DNA of 64,000 nt from Elusimicrobiota bacterium (GTDB lineage: Bacteria; Elusimicrobiota; Elusimicrobia; FEN-1173). Below, piece after piece: positions 54,821 through 62,612 of this stretch. Where the stretch lies: assembly GCA_016721625.1 (NCBI GenBank), contig JADKHR010000001.1, positions 372,001 to 436,000 of the forward strand. The letters are read 5' to 3'. Under the pieces are notes generated by a model. It saw only the letters and a list, made by a program, of their open reading frames with translations. It made no database searches and was not told the origin of the DNA. The translations under genes were made by a program, and so were the position numbers. Position 1 is the stretch's first letter; each line of letters begins with the position of its first letter.

Positions 54821-55595
54821 ATGAAACGGATTCTTTTTTTGTTGGGATTGATGTGTTACTCGGGCGTGGGAAAGGCGGCGGTGGTCACCAAGGAAATTGA
54901 ATATAAAGATGGGAAAACGGTGCTGCTCGGGTTTTGGCCTATGACGACGCCAGCGTGGGGCCAAGGCCTGGGGTTCTGGTGGCCCACGAGTGGAAAGGGC
55001 ACGGGAATACGCCCGTGGGCGCGCGCGACAACTGGCGGAGGCGGGGTATGTGGCGTTCGCTTTGGATATGTATGGGAAGGGGGTGTTCGCCAAGGACCAT
55101 GAAGAGGCGGCCAAACTGTCGGGAATCTATTTTGGGGATCGACAACTCATGAGACGGCGGGCGCTCGCGGGGTTGAACGTCCTTTTAAAGCAACCCAGGG
55201 TCGACCCCAAACGGGTGGCGGCCATTGGCTATTGTTTCGGCGGGACGACGGTGTTGGAATTGGCGCGGTCGGGGGCCGACCTGAAAGGCGTGGCCAGCTT
55301 CCACGGAAACCTGACCACACCTTTGCCAGCTCAAGCGAACACGGTTAAGGCCAAGGTGCTGGTTCTTCATGGGGGAGACGACGAATGGACGGCGGGAGGC
55401 ATTGCCGCTTTTCAAGAAGAAATGAAAAAGGCGGGGGTGGATTGGGAAATGAACACGTATGGCGGCGCGGTTCACAGTTTCACCGTCAAAGAGGCGGGGG
55501 ATGATCCCGCCACCGGCATGGCCTACAACGCGGCCGCCGACCGGCGGTCTTGGCGGGCGCTCCTGAACTTCTTTATCGAGGCGGGACTCCAATAA
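54821..55595 (+). CDS. Exported dienelactone hydrolase-family protein, with two frameshifts
   Basis: Alpha/beta-hydrolase of the dienelactone hydrolase type. ATG 54821 follows GGAGG and begins a signal peptide (KRILFLLGLMCYSGVGKAAV). The sequence then changes frame twice, each time as if one base were lost: in the T-run 54932-54935 (restoring GFLAYDDASVGPRPGVLVAH) and in the G-run 55003-55005 (restoring HGEYARGRARQLAEAGY). The catalytic triad is visible in the last part: cysteine in AIGYCFGGTTVLE, aspartate in HGGDDEWTAGG and histidine in GGAVHSFTVKEAG. Repaired length is about 258 residues. Members hydrolyse lactones or esters; the substrate here is unknown. Confidence 0.82.
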
Positions 55596-57355
55596 ACAGA
55601 TACGGTCGTTTTATCGCTTTTCTTCTCGCCCTCTCGGCGGCGTGTGGCGGAGTTCGCGCGGGGGAGGCCCATGTTCGGGCGGAACTTTTTTCCGAGCCGG
55701 CGGCGGTTTCGCCGGGAACGCCGTTTTGGGTGGCGGTTCGCCTCACCATGGCGCCGGGGTGGCACACTTACTCTAAAGATCCGGGGGATTCGGGACTTCC
55801 CACCAAAATTCGTTGGCGTCTCCCGGACGGGTTTGCGGCGGGGGAGATTCAATGGCCGGTGCCCAAACGGATTGAAACGCCGCCGTTGGTTAACTTCGGC
55901 TATGAAGATACGGTTTCCCTGTTGGTCCAACTAACCCCGCCGTCTTCGTTGGCGGGGGAAAAAGCGATTCTCTCGGCTCAGGTGACGTGGCTGGAATGCA
56001 AAGATGTCTGCGTGCCTGGAAAGGCCGACGTTTCACTGACCGTTCCGGTTTCCTCACAGCCATCGCCCCCCACGGCCGAGATGGCGTCGTTCTTCGCCGA
56101 AGCCCGGGCGCGGCTTCCCGCGGGAAGCGAAACGGCGCCTTCCGCTTCCAGAGATCCGCCCCTTTCCCTGGGGTTCGCTCTTCTGTTGGCCTTTCTGGGG
56201 GGGCTTTTGCTGAACCTGATGCCCTGCGTTTTGCCGGTTCTCTCCATCAAGTTCCTGGGCTTTTTGGAAACACCGCGGGAAACGTTGCGTAAACATGGGC
56301 TCCTTTATGGGGCGGGGGTTTTGCTTTCCTTTTTGGTTTTGGCGGGACTTTTGATCGTTCTTCGGGCGGGCGGGGAAAAACTGGGGTGGGGATTTCAGCT
56401 CCAATCGCCGGTGTTCGTGGGGTTCTTGGGGGCGCTGTTTTTCGCGCTGGGGCTCAACCTGCTGGGCGTTTTTGAAATTGGGACCTCGTTGGTGGGGTTG
56501 GGCGGGTTCTTGGGGGGGAAATCGTCTCGGAACGCTTTTTTGAGCGGGGTCTTGGCGGTTTTGGTGGCGACGCCTTGCACGGCGCCGTTCATGGGGCCGG
56601 CGTTGGGGTATGCGCTGACCCAATCGGCCCTGTCCTCTTTGATCATTTTCTGTTCCTTAGGATTTGGCCTGGCGTTCCCCTACGTGTTGTTGTCCTTCTT
56701 TCCAGTGGGGTTGCGATGGATCCCCAAACCCGGCGCCTGGATGCTGACCCTTAAGCAGGGCATGGCCTTCCTCTTTTTTGGCACCAGCCTTTGGATGGTG
56801 TGGGTGCTGGGCCTGCAACGGGGAACGGAGATGGTTTCCGTATTGCTCCTCATCTTTCTGGGCATTTCCGTTGGGGCCTGGCTCGCGGGGCCGGTGGCGG
56901 AACGAGCGCGTTCCGACGTTAAAAGAATCCGGGTGCGGCGGGTCGGCGTGGCGGTCGCTGTTCTCTCCGCGCTCGGGTTGTGGGCGTTGGGCGGGCCGGC
57001 CACGGAGAGGCCGGACGACCACCGATATTCCCAAGCCAAGGTGGACTCTCTTTTGGCGGAGGGACGGCCGGTCTTCGTGGATTTCACGGCGGCTTGGTGC
57101 ATCACCTGCCAGGTGAATGAGCGGACCACCCTGTCCTCCTCGAAAGTTCGGGAAGCCTTTCGGAAACGGAACGTCGCCGTCCTCGTGGCGGACTGGACAA
57201 ACCGAGACCCCGATATCACCCGAGCTTTGGAACAATTCGGGCGAAACGGGGTGCCGCTCTATGTTCTTTATTCGGCGCGGGGGGAGAGGGTTGTTCTGCC
57301 CGCGGTTTTAACACCGGATATTGTATTGAAGGCTTTGGATTCACTTCAAGAATAG
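55550..57355 (+). CDS. dsbD: DsbD-type thiol:disulfide interchange protein
   Basis: Carries reducing power from cytoplasmic thioredoxin across the inner membrane. Order of domains: signal segment (RYGRFIAFLLALSAACGG), N-terminal periplasmic DsbD-alpha-like domain (about residues 40-180, with WLECKDVCVPGKA), eight-helix membrane domain (NLMPCVLPVLSIKFLGF and VLVATPCTAPFMGPALGYAL contain the two membrane cysteines) and a C-terminal thioredoxin domain with CITC (AAWCITCQVNE, about 517). The start is doubtful: TTG 55550 is the only usual start codon upstream of the signal, overlapping the previous gene by 46 bases. An ATA nearer the signal has no standard support. Family assignment is firm. Confidence 0.9.
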   Translation: MAGAPELLYRGGTPINRYGRFIAFLLALSAACGGVRAGEAHVRAELFSEPAAVSPGTPFWVAVRLTMAPGWHTYSKDPGDSGLPTKIRWRLPDGFAAGEIQWPVPKRIETPPLVNFGYEDTVSLLVQLTPPSSLAGEKAILSAQVTWLECKDVCVPGKADVSLTVPVSSQPSPPTAEMASFFAEARARLPAGSETAPSASRDPPLSLGFALLLAFLGGLLLNLMPCVLPVLSIKFLGFLETPRETLRKHGLLYGAGVLLSFLVLAGLLIVLRAGGEKLGWGFQLQSPVFVGFLGALFFALGLNLLGVFEIGTSLVGLGGFLGGKSSRNAFLSGVLAVLVATPCTAPFMGPALGYALTQSALSSLIIFCSLGFGLAFPYVLLSFFPVGLRWIPKPGAWMLTLKQGMAFLFFGTSLWMVWVLGLQRGTEMVSVLLLIFLGISVGAWLAGPVAERARSDVKRIRVRRVGVAVAVLSALGLWALGGPATERPDDHRYSQAKVDSLLAEGRPVFVDFTAAWCITCQVNERTTLSSSKVREAFRKRNVAVLVADWTNRDPDITRALEQFGRNGVPLYVLYSARGERVVLPAVLTPDIVLKALDSLQE

Positions 57356-57378
57356 AGGAAAAGGCGACCCCTCCCTGA

Positions 57379-57401
57379 CCCTCCCCTTGGCAAGGGGAGG
57401 G
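57379..57401. repeat. Intergenic hairpin repeat, family 2
   Basis: CCCTCCCCTT / AAGGGGAGGG around a three-base loop (GGC), 23 bases after the dsbD stop and before the redoxin start. Arms identical to 38353-38375. Confidence 0.7.
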
Positions 57402-57436
57402 AACGAAGAGAAAAACACGTCATATAGGAGAAAACA

Positions 57437-58042
57437 ATGAGACGAATACTTGGTGCGGTTTTTGCCGGACTGATCATCGGCGGGGGCCTTTCCGCTTCGG
57501 CTGTGGAAGTGGGGGAGGCGGCTCCGGACTTTTCCCTGCAGGACATTCAGGGGAAAATGCAGTCGCTGGCGAAACGTCGGGGGCAGTTTGTGGTTTTGGA
57601 ATGGGTCAACCACGGGTGTCCGTTTGTGAAAAAACATTACGACTCCGGGAACATGCAGGCCCTTCAAAAGGAGTTCACGGGGAAAGGGGTTCAGTGGTTG
57701 TCCATTTGTTCCTCGGCGGAGGGAAAGCAGGGGAACATGAGCCCCGCCCAGTGGAGAATCACGGCCAAGGAAAAAGGCGGGTTCGCCACGGCCATTCTTT
57801 TAGACGACTGGGGGCGGGTCGGCCATCTCTATGGAGCAAAAACGACCCCGCATATGTTCATTGTCGATCCGAAAGGAATTTTAATTTATCAAGGCGCCAT
57901 CGACGACACCCCGTCGACGGACCCCGCCGATGTGAAGACGGCGGCCAACTACGTTCGGGCGGCGTTGGACGAGGCGTTAGCGGGGAAACCGGTGACGACG
58001 GGGGAGACAAAGCCCTATGGATGCGGGGTTAAGTATAAATAA
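57437..58042 (+). CDS. Exported redoxin / AhpC-TSA-type thioredoxin-fold protein
   Basis: A 201-residue thioredoxin-fold protein with signal peptide RILGAVFAGLIIGGGLSASA. The opening EVGEAAPDFSLQDIQGK and the single-cysteine active-site stretch LEWVNHGCPFVKKHY are typical of the redoxin group related to peroxiredoxins. A later cis-proline segment (GAKTTPHMFIVDPKG) is as expected. Another cysteine lies in SICSSAEG and one near the end (YGCGVKY). It is 81 bases after dsbD and exported, so DsbD may keep it reduced. A peroxidase or thiol-oxidoreductase role is likely; the electron acceptor is unknown. Confidence 0.87.
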   Translation: MRRILGAVFAGLIIGGGLSASAVEVGEAAPDFSLQDIQGKMQSLAKRRGQFVVLEWVNHGCPFVKKHYDSGNMQALQKEFTGKGVQWLSICSSAEGKQGNMSPAQWRITAKEKGGFATAILLDDWGRVGHLYGAKTTPHMFIVDPKGILIYQGAIDDTPSTDPADVKTAANYVRAALDEALAGKPVTTGETKPYGCGVKYK

Positions 58043-58063
58043 ACATTCTTCACCCGGAAGCCG

Positions 58064-58675
58064 ATGACCAAAATCACGACGTTGTTTTGGGATGTGGGCG
58101 GGGTTCTGCTGACCAACGCCTGGGATCGGTCGTCCCGGCGGAAGGCGGTGGAACGGTTTCGGTTGGAAGGGGAAGAGTTCGAAGACCGCCACGAACGGGT
58201 GAACGGGGATTTTGAAAAGGGAAAATTGACCCTGGACGAATACCTCGATCAAACGATTTTTTACCGAAAACGATCGTTTTCAAAAACGTCGTTCAAGACG
58301 TTCATGTTCGCTCAATCCCAACCAAACTTGGAGTCCTTGGCGCTCATGGAACAGATCGCGGCCGGCGGAGGCTATTCGATCCACGCGCTGAACAACGAGT
58401 CCAGGGAACTCAATGAAGACCGGATCCGCCGGTTTGGGCTGGATCGCTTCTTCGACGTTTTTCTGTCTTCGTGTTTTTTGGGTTTGCGAAAACCGGACGA
58501 AGCGATGTTCCGATTGGCGCTTGAAGTGACGCATCGATCTCCCGAAGAAACGCTGTTGATTGACGACCGACTTCTGAACCTCGAGGGGGCGGGCCGGGTT
58601 TCCATGAACACGCTCCGATTCATCAACGCGGCCCAAACAGAAAAGGAATTGAAGAAACGAGGAATCGAATGGTGA
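58064..58675 (+). CDS. HAD-superfamily hydrolase (subfamily IA)
   Basis: A 203-residue cytoplasmic phosphatase-type protein. Motif I is TLFWDVGGVLL: the nucleophilic aspartate near residue 10 is kept, but the usual second aspartate is replaced by glycine, as in the DxGGV/DxGNV branch that includes YihX-like proteins. Motif II is SIHALNNES, motif III lysine is in GLRKPDEAMF and motif IV is ETLLIDDRLLN. The small helical cap (about 18-85) fits subfamily IA. Its last bases overlap the P-type ATPase start. Substrate unknown; a sugar phosphate would fit the downstream phosphoketolase, but this is speculation. Confidence 0.85.
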   Translation: MTKITTLFWDVGGVLLTNAWDRSSRRKAVERFRLEGEEFEDRHERVNGDFEKGKLTLDEYLDQTIFYRKRSFSKTSFKTFMFAQSQPNLESLALMEQIAAGGGYSIHALNNESRELNEDRIRRFGLDRFFDVFLSSCFLGLRKPDEAMFRLALEVTHRSPEETLLIDDRLLNLEGAGRVSMNTLRFINAAQTEKELKKRGIEW

Positions 58676-61398
58676 CCCCTCCGGCCGGGACCGCCCCGCG
58701 GGACCCCGCCAAAGCCTGGCACTCCCGGACGGTGGAAGAAACCTGGGCGGATTTGGGTTCCGGCTGGGATGGCCTGTCTGTTGGAGAGGCCGAAAAACGC
58801 CTCGTGGAGAATGGGCCGAACCAACTGCGGGAAGCGCAACCCGTGCGGCCAATCCACATTCTCCTCCGACAGCTGAAGGGACTTTTGGTGTGGGTCCTCC
58901 TCGCCGCCGGGACCGTCTCTTTTCTCCTGGGTGAACTATTGGATGGCGGCGCCATCGTGGCCATCCTTATCTTGAACGCCGTGATCGGGTTCTACCAGGA
59001 GTTCCAGGCGGAAACCTCCATCGCGGCGCTGAAACGGTTGACCTCGCCCCGGGCGAGGGTTTGGCGGGGAGGTAAGGTGACGTTGGTTCCGGCCTCCGCC
59101 GTCGTGGCGGGGGACCTTCTGGACCTGGAAGCCGGCGACCTCGTTGCGGCGGACGCTCGGGTGGTGAAGGCGGCGTCTCTCAAATGCGTCGAATCGGCCC
59201 TGACCGGCGAATCGGACGCGGTGGGGAAACAAACCGAGGCCATCTTGGGCATTGACCCCCCCCTGGGGGACCGGACCAACCTGATTTTCATGGGGACCAG
59301 CGTCGCGGCGGGGACGGGGCGCGCCGTGGTGGTGGCCACGGGCATGGGCACGGAATTGGGGCGCATTGCGACCCTCCTTGAAAAGGCGGGCGAGGACGAA
59401 GGAACGCCGCTACAGAAAAGGCTCGCGGGTGTGGGGCGGGTTTTGGTTTGGGCGACGCTCGGCATCGTGGGCCTTCTCTTTGCGCTGGGGTATTGGCGGG
59501 GGACGGCGCCGATCGAACTTTTCATGACCTCGGTGAGCCTCGCCGTGGCGGCGGTGCCGGAGGGGTTGCCGGCGGTGGTCACGGTGGCGCTGGCGCTCGG
59601 GGTCTCCCGCATGTCCCGGCGGGCGGCGCTCGTGCGACGGCTCCCCGCCGTGGAAACCCTGGGGTCCACCACCGTCATTTGCACCGACAAGACAGGAACC
59701 TTGACCGTTGGAGAAATGACCGTTCGCCGCCTCCAGGTGGCGGGGCAACCCTACGAGGTAACCGGAGAAGGCTACGGGCCCGGGGGCGAAATTCTTTTGG
59801 ACGGGAGAAGCGTATCGGCCGTGCCGGATTCCGTGACCGAGCTGGCCCTAGGACTGGTGGCCTCCGCCAACGCCCACTTAGAGCAGAAAAAGGGCGTCTG
59901 GCGGGTGATCGGGGATCCCACCGAGGGCGCGCTTCTGGCGCTTGGGCTCAAAGCGGGGTGGAGCCAGGAACGAGTGGAACGGGAGTTTCCAAAAGTGGAC
60001 GAAATCCCTTTCGACTCGGACCGAAAGAGAAGCACGGTCATCCGCCGCCTGCCGAGCGGTGTTCGCCGCGCGTTCACGAACGGCGCGCCCGACCAGATCC
60101 TTCCGCTTTGCACGCACTTGTACACCGCTGAAGGGGTCCGGCCTTTGACGGAGAAGGACCGGCAGGCCCTGCTGGCCGAAAACGCTTCCCTGGCGGGGCA
60201 GGCTCTTCGGGTTTTGGGGTCCGCTCGGCGGGACCTGGGACCTGATTTCCAAGGGCCGGTGTCGGCGGAAACCGTGGAGCGGGAACTGGTGTTCGTGGGT
60301 TTGACCGGGATGTACGATCCCCCCCGACCGGAGGGAAAAGAAGCGGTGGCCAAGTGCCGCGCTGCGGGGATTCGCGTCATCATGATTACGGGAGACCATC
60401 CCCAGACCGCATTGGCCATCGCCCGCGAACTCGGCATTGCCACGGAAGAGACCGCTTGCACCGGGACGGAGTTGGACGGGCTGTCGGAAGAAGACTTGAA
60501 ACGGCGCGTGCTCCGGACCCACGTCTACGCGCGGGTGAGCGCCGAACACAAACTGCGGATCGTTCGCGCTTGGAAAAGCCACGGCGCCGTGGTGGCCATG
60601 ACTGGAGACGGGGTGAACGACGCGCCCGCCATCAAGGGGGCGGACATCGGCATCGCCATGGGGCGAACCGGGACCGAAGTGACCAAACAGGCGTCGGACA
60701 TGGTGATCACGGACGACAATTTCGCGACCATCGTGGCCGCGGTGGAAGAGGGCCGCGGGATTTACGACAACATTCAAAAAACTCTTCAATACCTTCTGGC
60801 GGGAAATACCGCTGAAATCCTGCTGATGGCGGTGTGCGTGGTGGTCGGATCGCCGGCGCCTCTCCTGCCGATCCACCTGCTATGGATCAACCTGGTGACC
60901 GACGGCCTGCCGGCGCTTTGCCTGGCGACCGACCCCATCGACCCGGACGTGATGCGGCATCCCCCGCGCCGCTCCACCGCGCGGATGATGGACGGACGGT
61001 TTTTGGGCACGATGATGTTCACGGGTTTCCTGACGGCGGGGGTTTCCCTGGGGGTGTTCTTCGCGGTTCTTAAAACCGGCGACCTCGCCTTGGCCCGGAC
61101 CCAGGCTTTCACGGTGTTGGTTTTTTCCGAATTGCTTCGGTCGTTCGGAACCCGCGACAAACGCAAACCGCTCTGGCGGATTTCCTGGCTTTCCAACCTC
61201 CCGCTCCTCCTCGTGGTGGCGTTGTCTTTGGGCCTTCAGTTCCTGAGTTTGCACAACCGAATGTTCGGTGGATTCTTAAAATCCGCAACGGTCCCGCTCG
61301 CGGAGAGCCTTCCCTTGTTGGCCTTGGGAGCGATCCCGTTATTGACATTGGAACTGGTGAAAATCTTTCGGAACGGGGGGGTCTCCCGTGCGACATGA
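58669..61398 (+). CDS. P-type ATPase, calcium-type (P2) cation transporter
   Basis: A 909-residue cation pump of the SERCA/PMR1-like P2 group. The phosphorylation site is CTDKTGTLTVGEMTV (aspartate about residue 340). The actuator motif is SALTGESDAVG, the ion-binding helix M4 carries VAAVPEGLPAVVTVALALG, the nucleotide domain has RAFTNGAPDQIL (the KGA-type site) and the hinge has AMTGDGVNDAPAIKGADIGI. The C-terminal helices include IHLLWINLVTDGLPALCLAT. PEGLP and NxxTD in these helices favour Ca2+ or Mn2+ over Na+/K+. It starts seven bases before the HAD stop and ends overlapping the acetate kinase start by eleven bases, so the three are coupled. Confidence 0.93.
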   Translation: MVTPPAGTAPRDPAKAWHSRTVEETWADLGSGWDGLSVGEAEKRLVENGPNQLREAQPVRPIHILLRQLKGLLVWVLLAAGTVSFLLGELLDGGAIVAILILNAVIGFYQEFQAETSIAALKRLTSPRARVWRGGKVTLVPASAVVAGDLLDLEAGDLVAADARVVKAASLKCVESALTGESDAVGKQTEAILGIDPPLGDRTNLIFMGTSVAAGTGRAVVVATGMGTELGRIATLLEKAGEDEGTPLQKRLAGVGRVLVWATLGIVGLLFALGYWRGTAPIELFMTSVSLAVAAVPEGLPAVVTVALALGVSRMSRRAALVRRLPAVETLGSTTVICTDKTGTLTVGEMTVRRLQVAGQPYEVTGEGYGPGGEILLDGRSVSAVPDSVTELALGLVASANAHLEQKKGVWRVIGDPTEGALLALGLKAGWSQERVEREFPKVDEIPFDSDRKRSTVIRRLPSGVRRAFTNGAPDQILPLCTHLYTAEGVRPLTEKDRQALLAENASLAGQALRVLGSARRDLGPDFQGPVSAETVERELVFVGLTGMYDPPRPEGKEAVAKCRAAGIRVIMITGDHPQTALAIARELGIATEETACTGTELDGLSEEDLKRRVLRTHVYARVSAEHKLRIVRAWKSHGAVVAMTGDGVNDAPAIKGADIGIAMGRTGTEVTKQASDMVITDDNFATIVAAVEEGRGIYDNIQKTLQYLLAGNTAEILLMAVCVVVGSPAPLLPIHLLWINLVTDGLPALCLATDPIDPDVMRHPPRRSTARMMDGRFLGTMMFTGFLTAGVSLGVFFAVLKTGDLALARTQAFTVLVFSELLRSFGTRDKRKPLWRISWLSNLPLLLVVALSLGLQFLSLHNRMFGGFLKSATVPLAESLPLLALGAIPLLTLELVKIFRNGGVSRAT

Positions 61399-62584
61399 AA
61401 AAAGCGCCTTGGAGAAACGAATCTTAACCCTGAATGGCGGGTCCTCCAGCATTAAATTCACTTTGTTTGAGGCGGGGGGGACGTTTCGCCGCGCCCTGGC
61501 GGGGACCCTTGAACGCATCGGATGGGCGGACGCTCGGATCCGGTTTCGGAACGAGGGCGGGGAGGAGGGGAAGGAACGGGTCGGTTCAATTTCGCGGGAG
61601 TCGGCGGCCTCCTTTTTGTTGAAATGGTTGGAGAAACGGGTGGATTTCGCGCGCGTCGAAGGCGTGGGACACCGCGTGGTATTCGGAATGAACCGATCCC
61701 GACCGGAACGGGTGACAGCGGCTTTGCTACGGGACCTGACGCGGTTCATCCCTTTCGACCCGGACCACCTCCCGGGTGAAATCGGACTGATGAAGGCGGT
61801 TCGGGAACGGCATCCGGGCCTGCGCCAAGTGGCTTGTTTTGACACGGCCTTTCACCAAACCCTTCCCCGGGTGGCCAAAATCGTGCCGATTCCCCGCAGG
61901 TTTGAAAAAGCCGGGCTGGTTCGGTTCGGGTTTCATGGGCTGTCCTACTCTTCCCTCATGGGACAACTGGAACGCGTGGGGGGGAAGAAAGAAGCGCGGG
62001 GGCGAGTGATCTTGGCGCATCTCGGGAACGGAGCGAGTTTGGCGGCGGTGCGCGGGGGGAAAAGCGTGGACACCAGCATGGGGTTTACTCCGGCGGCGGG
62101 GCTCGTGATGGGGACCCGACCAGGGGACCTGGACCCCGGGGTGGCGTGGCATTTGTTGAAAAACGCGGGGCTCTCTCCCGATCAATACAATCATTTGATC
62201 CATCATGAATCCGGCCTGCTCGGCGTGTCTGAAACGAGTTCCGACATGCGGGATTTAATCGAACGGGAACGCACCGATGTTCGGGCGGCCGAAGCCGTGG
62301 ATTTGTTTTGCTATCAGACGAAAAAATGGATCGGTTCTTTCGCGGCCGTGTTGGGCGGGATGGAAACCCTTGTTTTTTCAGGCGGGATAGGGGAGAATTC
62401 TTCCGTGGTGAGAGAACGCATTTGCGAGGGGCTTGGGTTTCTGGGAATCGCGCTGGACCGCCGGCGGAATTCCAAGGGCGAAGAGATCATTTCCACCACC
62501 GGTTCAAAGACCACCATCCGCGTGATTCGAACGGATGAGGAAGCTCAGATCGCGGAGCTGGTGCAGAGGGTCTTAAAGATTTAA
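61388..62584 (+). CDS. ackA: Acetate/propionate kinase family protein
   Basis: Makes ATP and acetate from acetyl phosphate. The 398-residue protein has the ASKHA fold: ILTLNGGSSSIKFTLFEAGG at the start, VGHRVVFGMN with the conserved arginine, FGFHGLSYSSLM, ILAHLGNGASLAAVRGGKSV, VMGTRPGDLDPGVAW and VFSGGIGENSSVVRERIC. Two places differ from the classical enzyme. PFDPDHLPGEI replaces the APLHNP-type stretch, and the tyrosine form GLSY replaces GTSH. I recall both as features of a kinase subfamily linked to phosphoketolase. It starts at GTG 61388, overlaps the ATPase end and precedes xfp by 28 bases. It would use the acetyl phosphate made by the phosphoketolase. Confidence 0.92.
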   Translation: MRHEKSALEKRILTLNGGSSSIKFTLFEAGGTFRRALAGTLERIGWADARIRFRNEGGEEGKERVGSISRESAASFLLKWLEKRVDFARVEGVGHRVVFGMNRSRPERVTAALLRDLTRFIPFDPDHLPGEIGLMKAVRERHPGLRQVACFDTAFHQTLPRVAKIVPIPRRFEKAGLVRFGFHGLSYSSLMGQLERVGGKKEARGRVILAHLGNGASLAAVRGGKSVDTSMGFTPAAGLVMGTRPGDLDPGVAWHLLKNAGLSPDQYNHLIHHESGLLGVSETSSDMRDLIERERTDVRAAEAVDLFCYQTKKWIGSFAAVLGGMETLVFSGGIGENSSVVRERICEGLGFLGIALDRRRNSKGEEIISTTGSKTTIRVIRTDEEAQIAELVQRVLKI

Positions 62585-62612
62585 TGGTGACCTCAAACGA
62601 TAGGATGAACCC

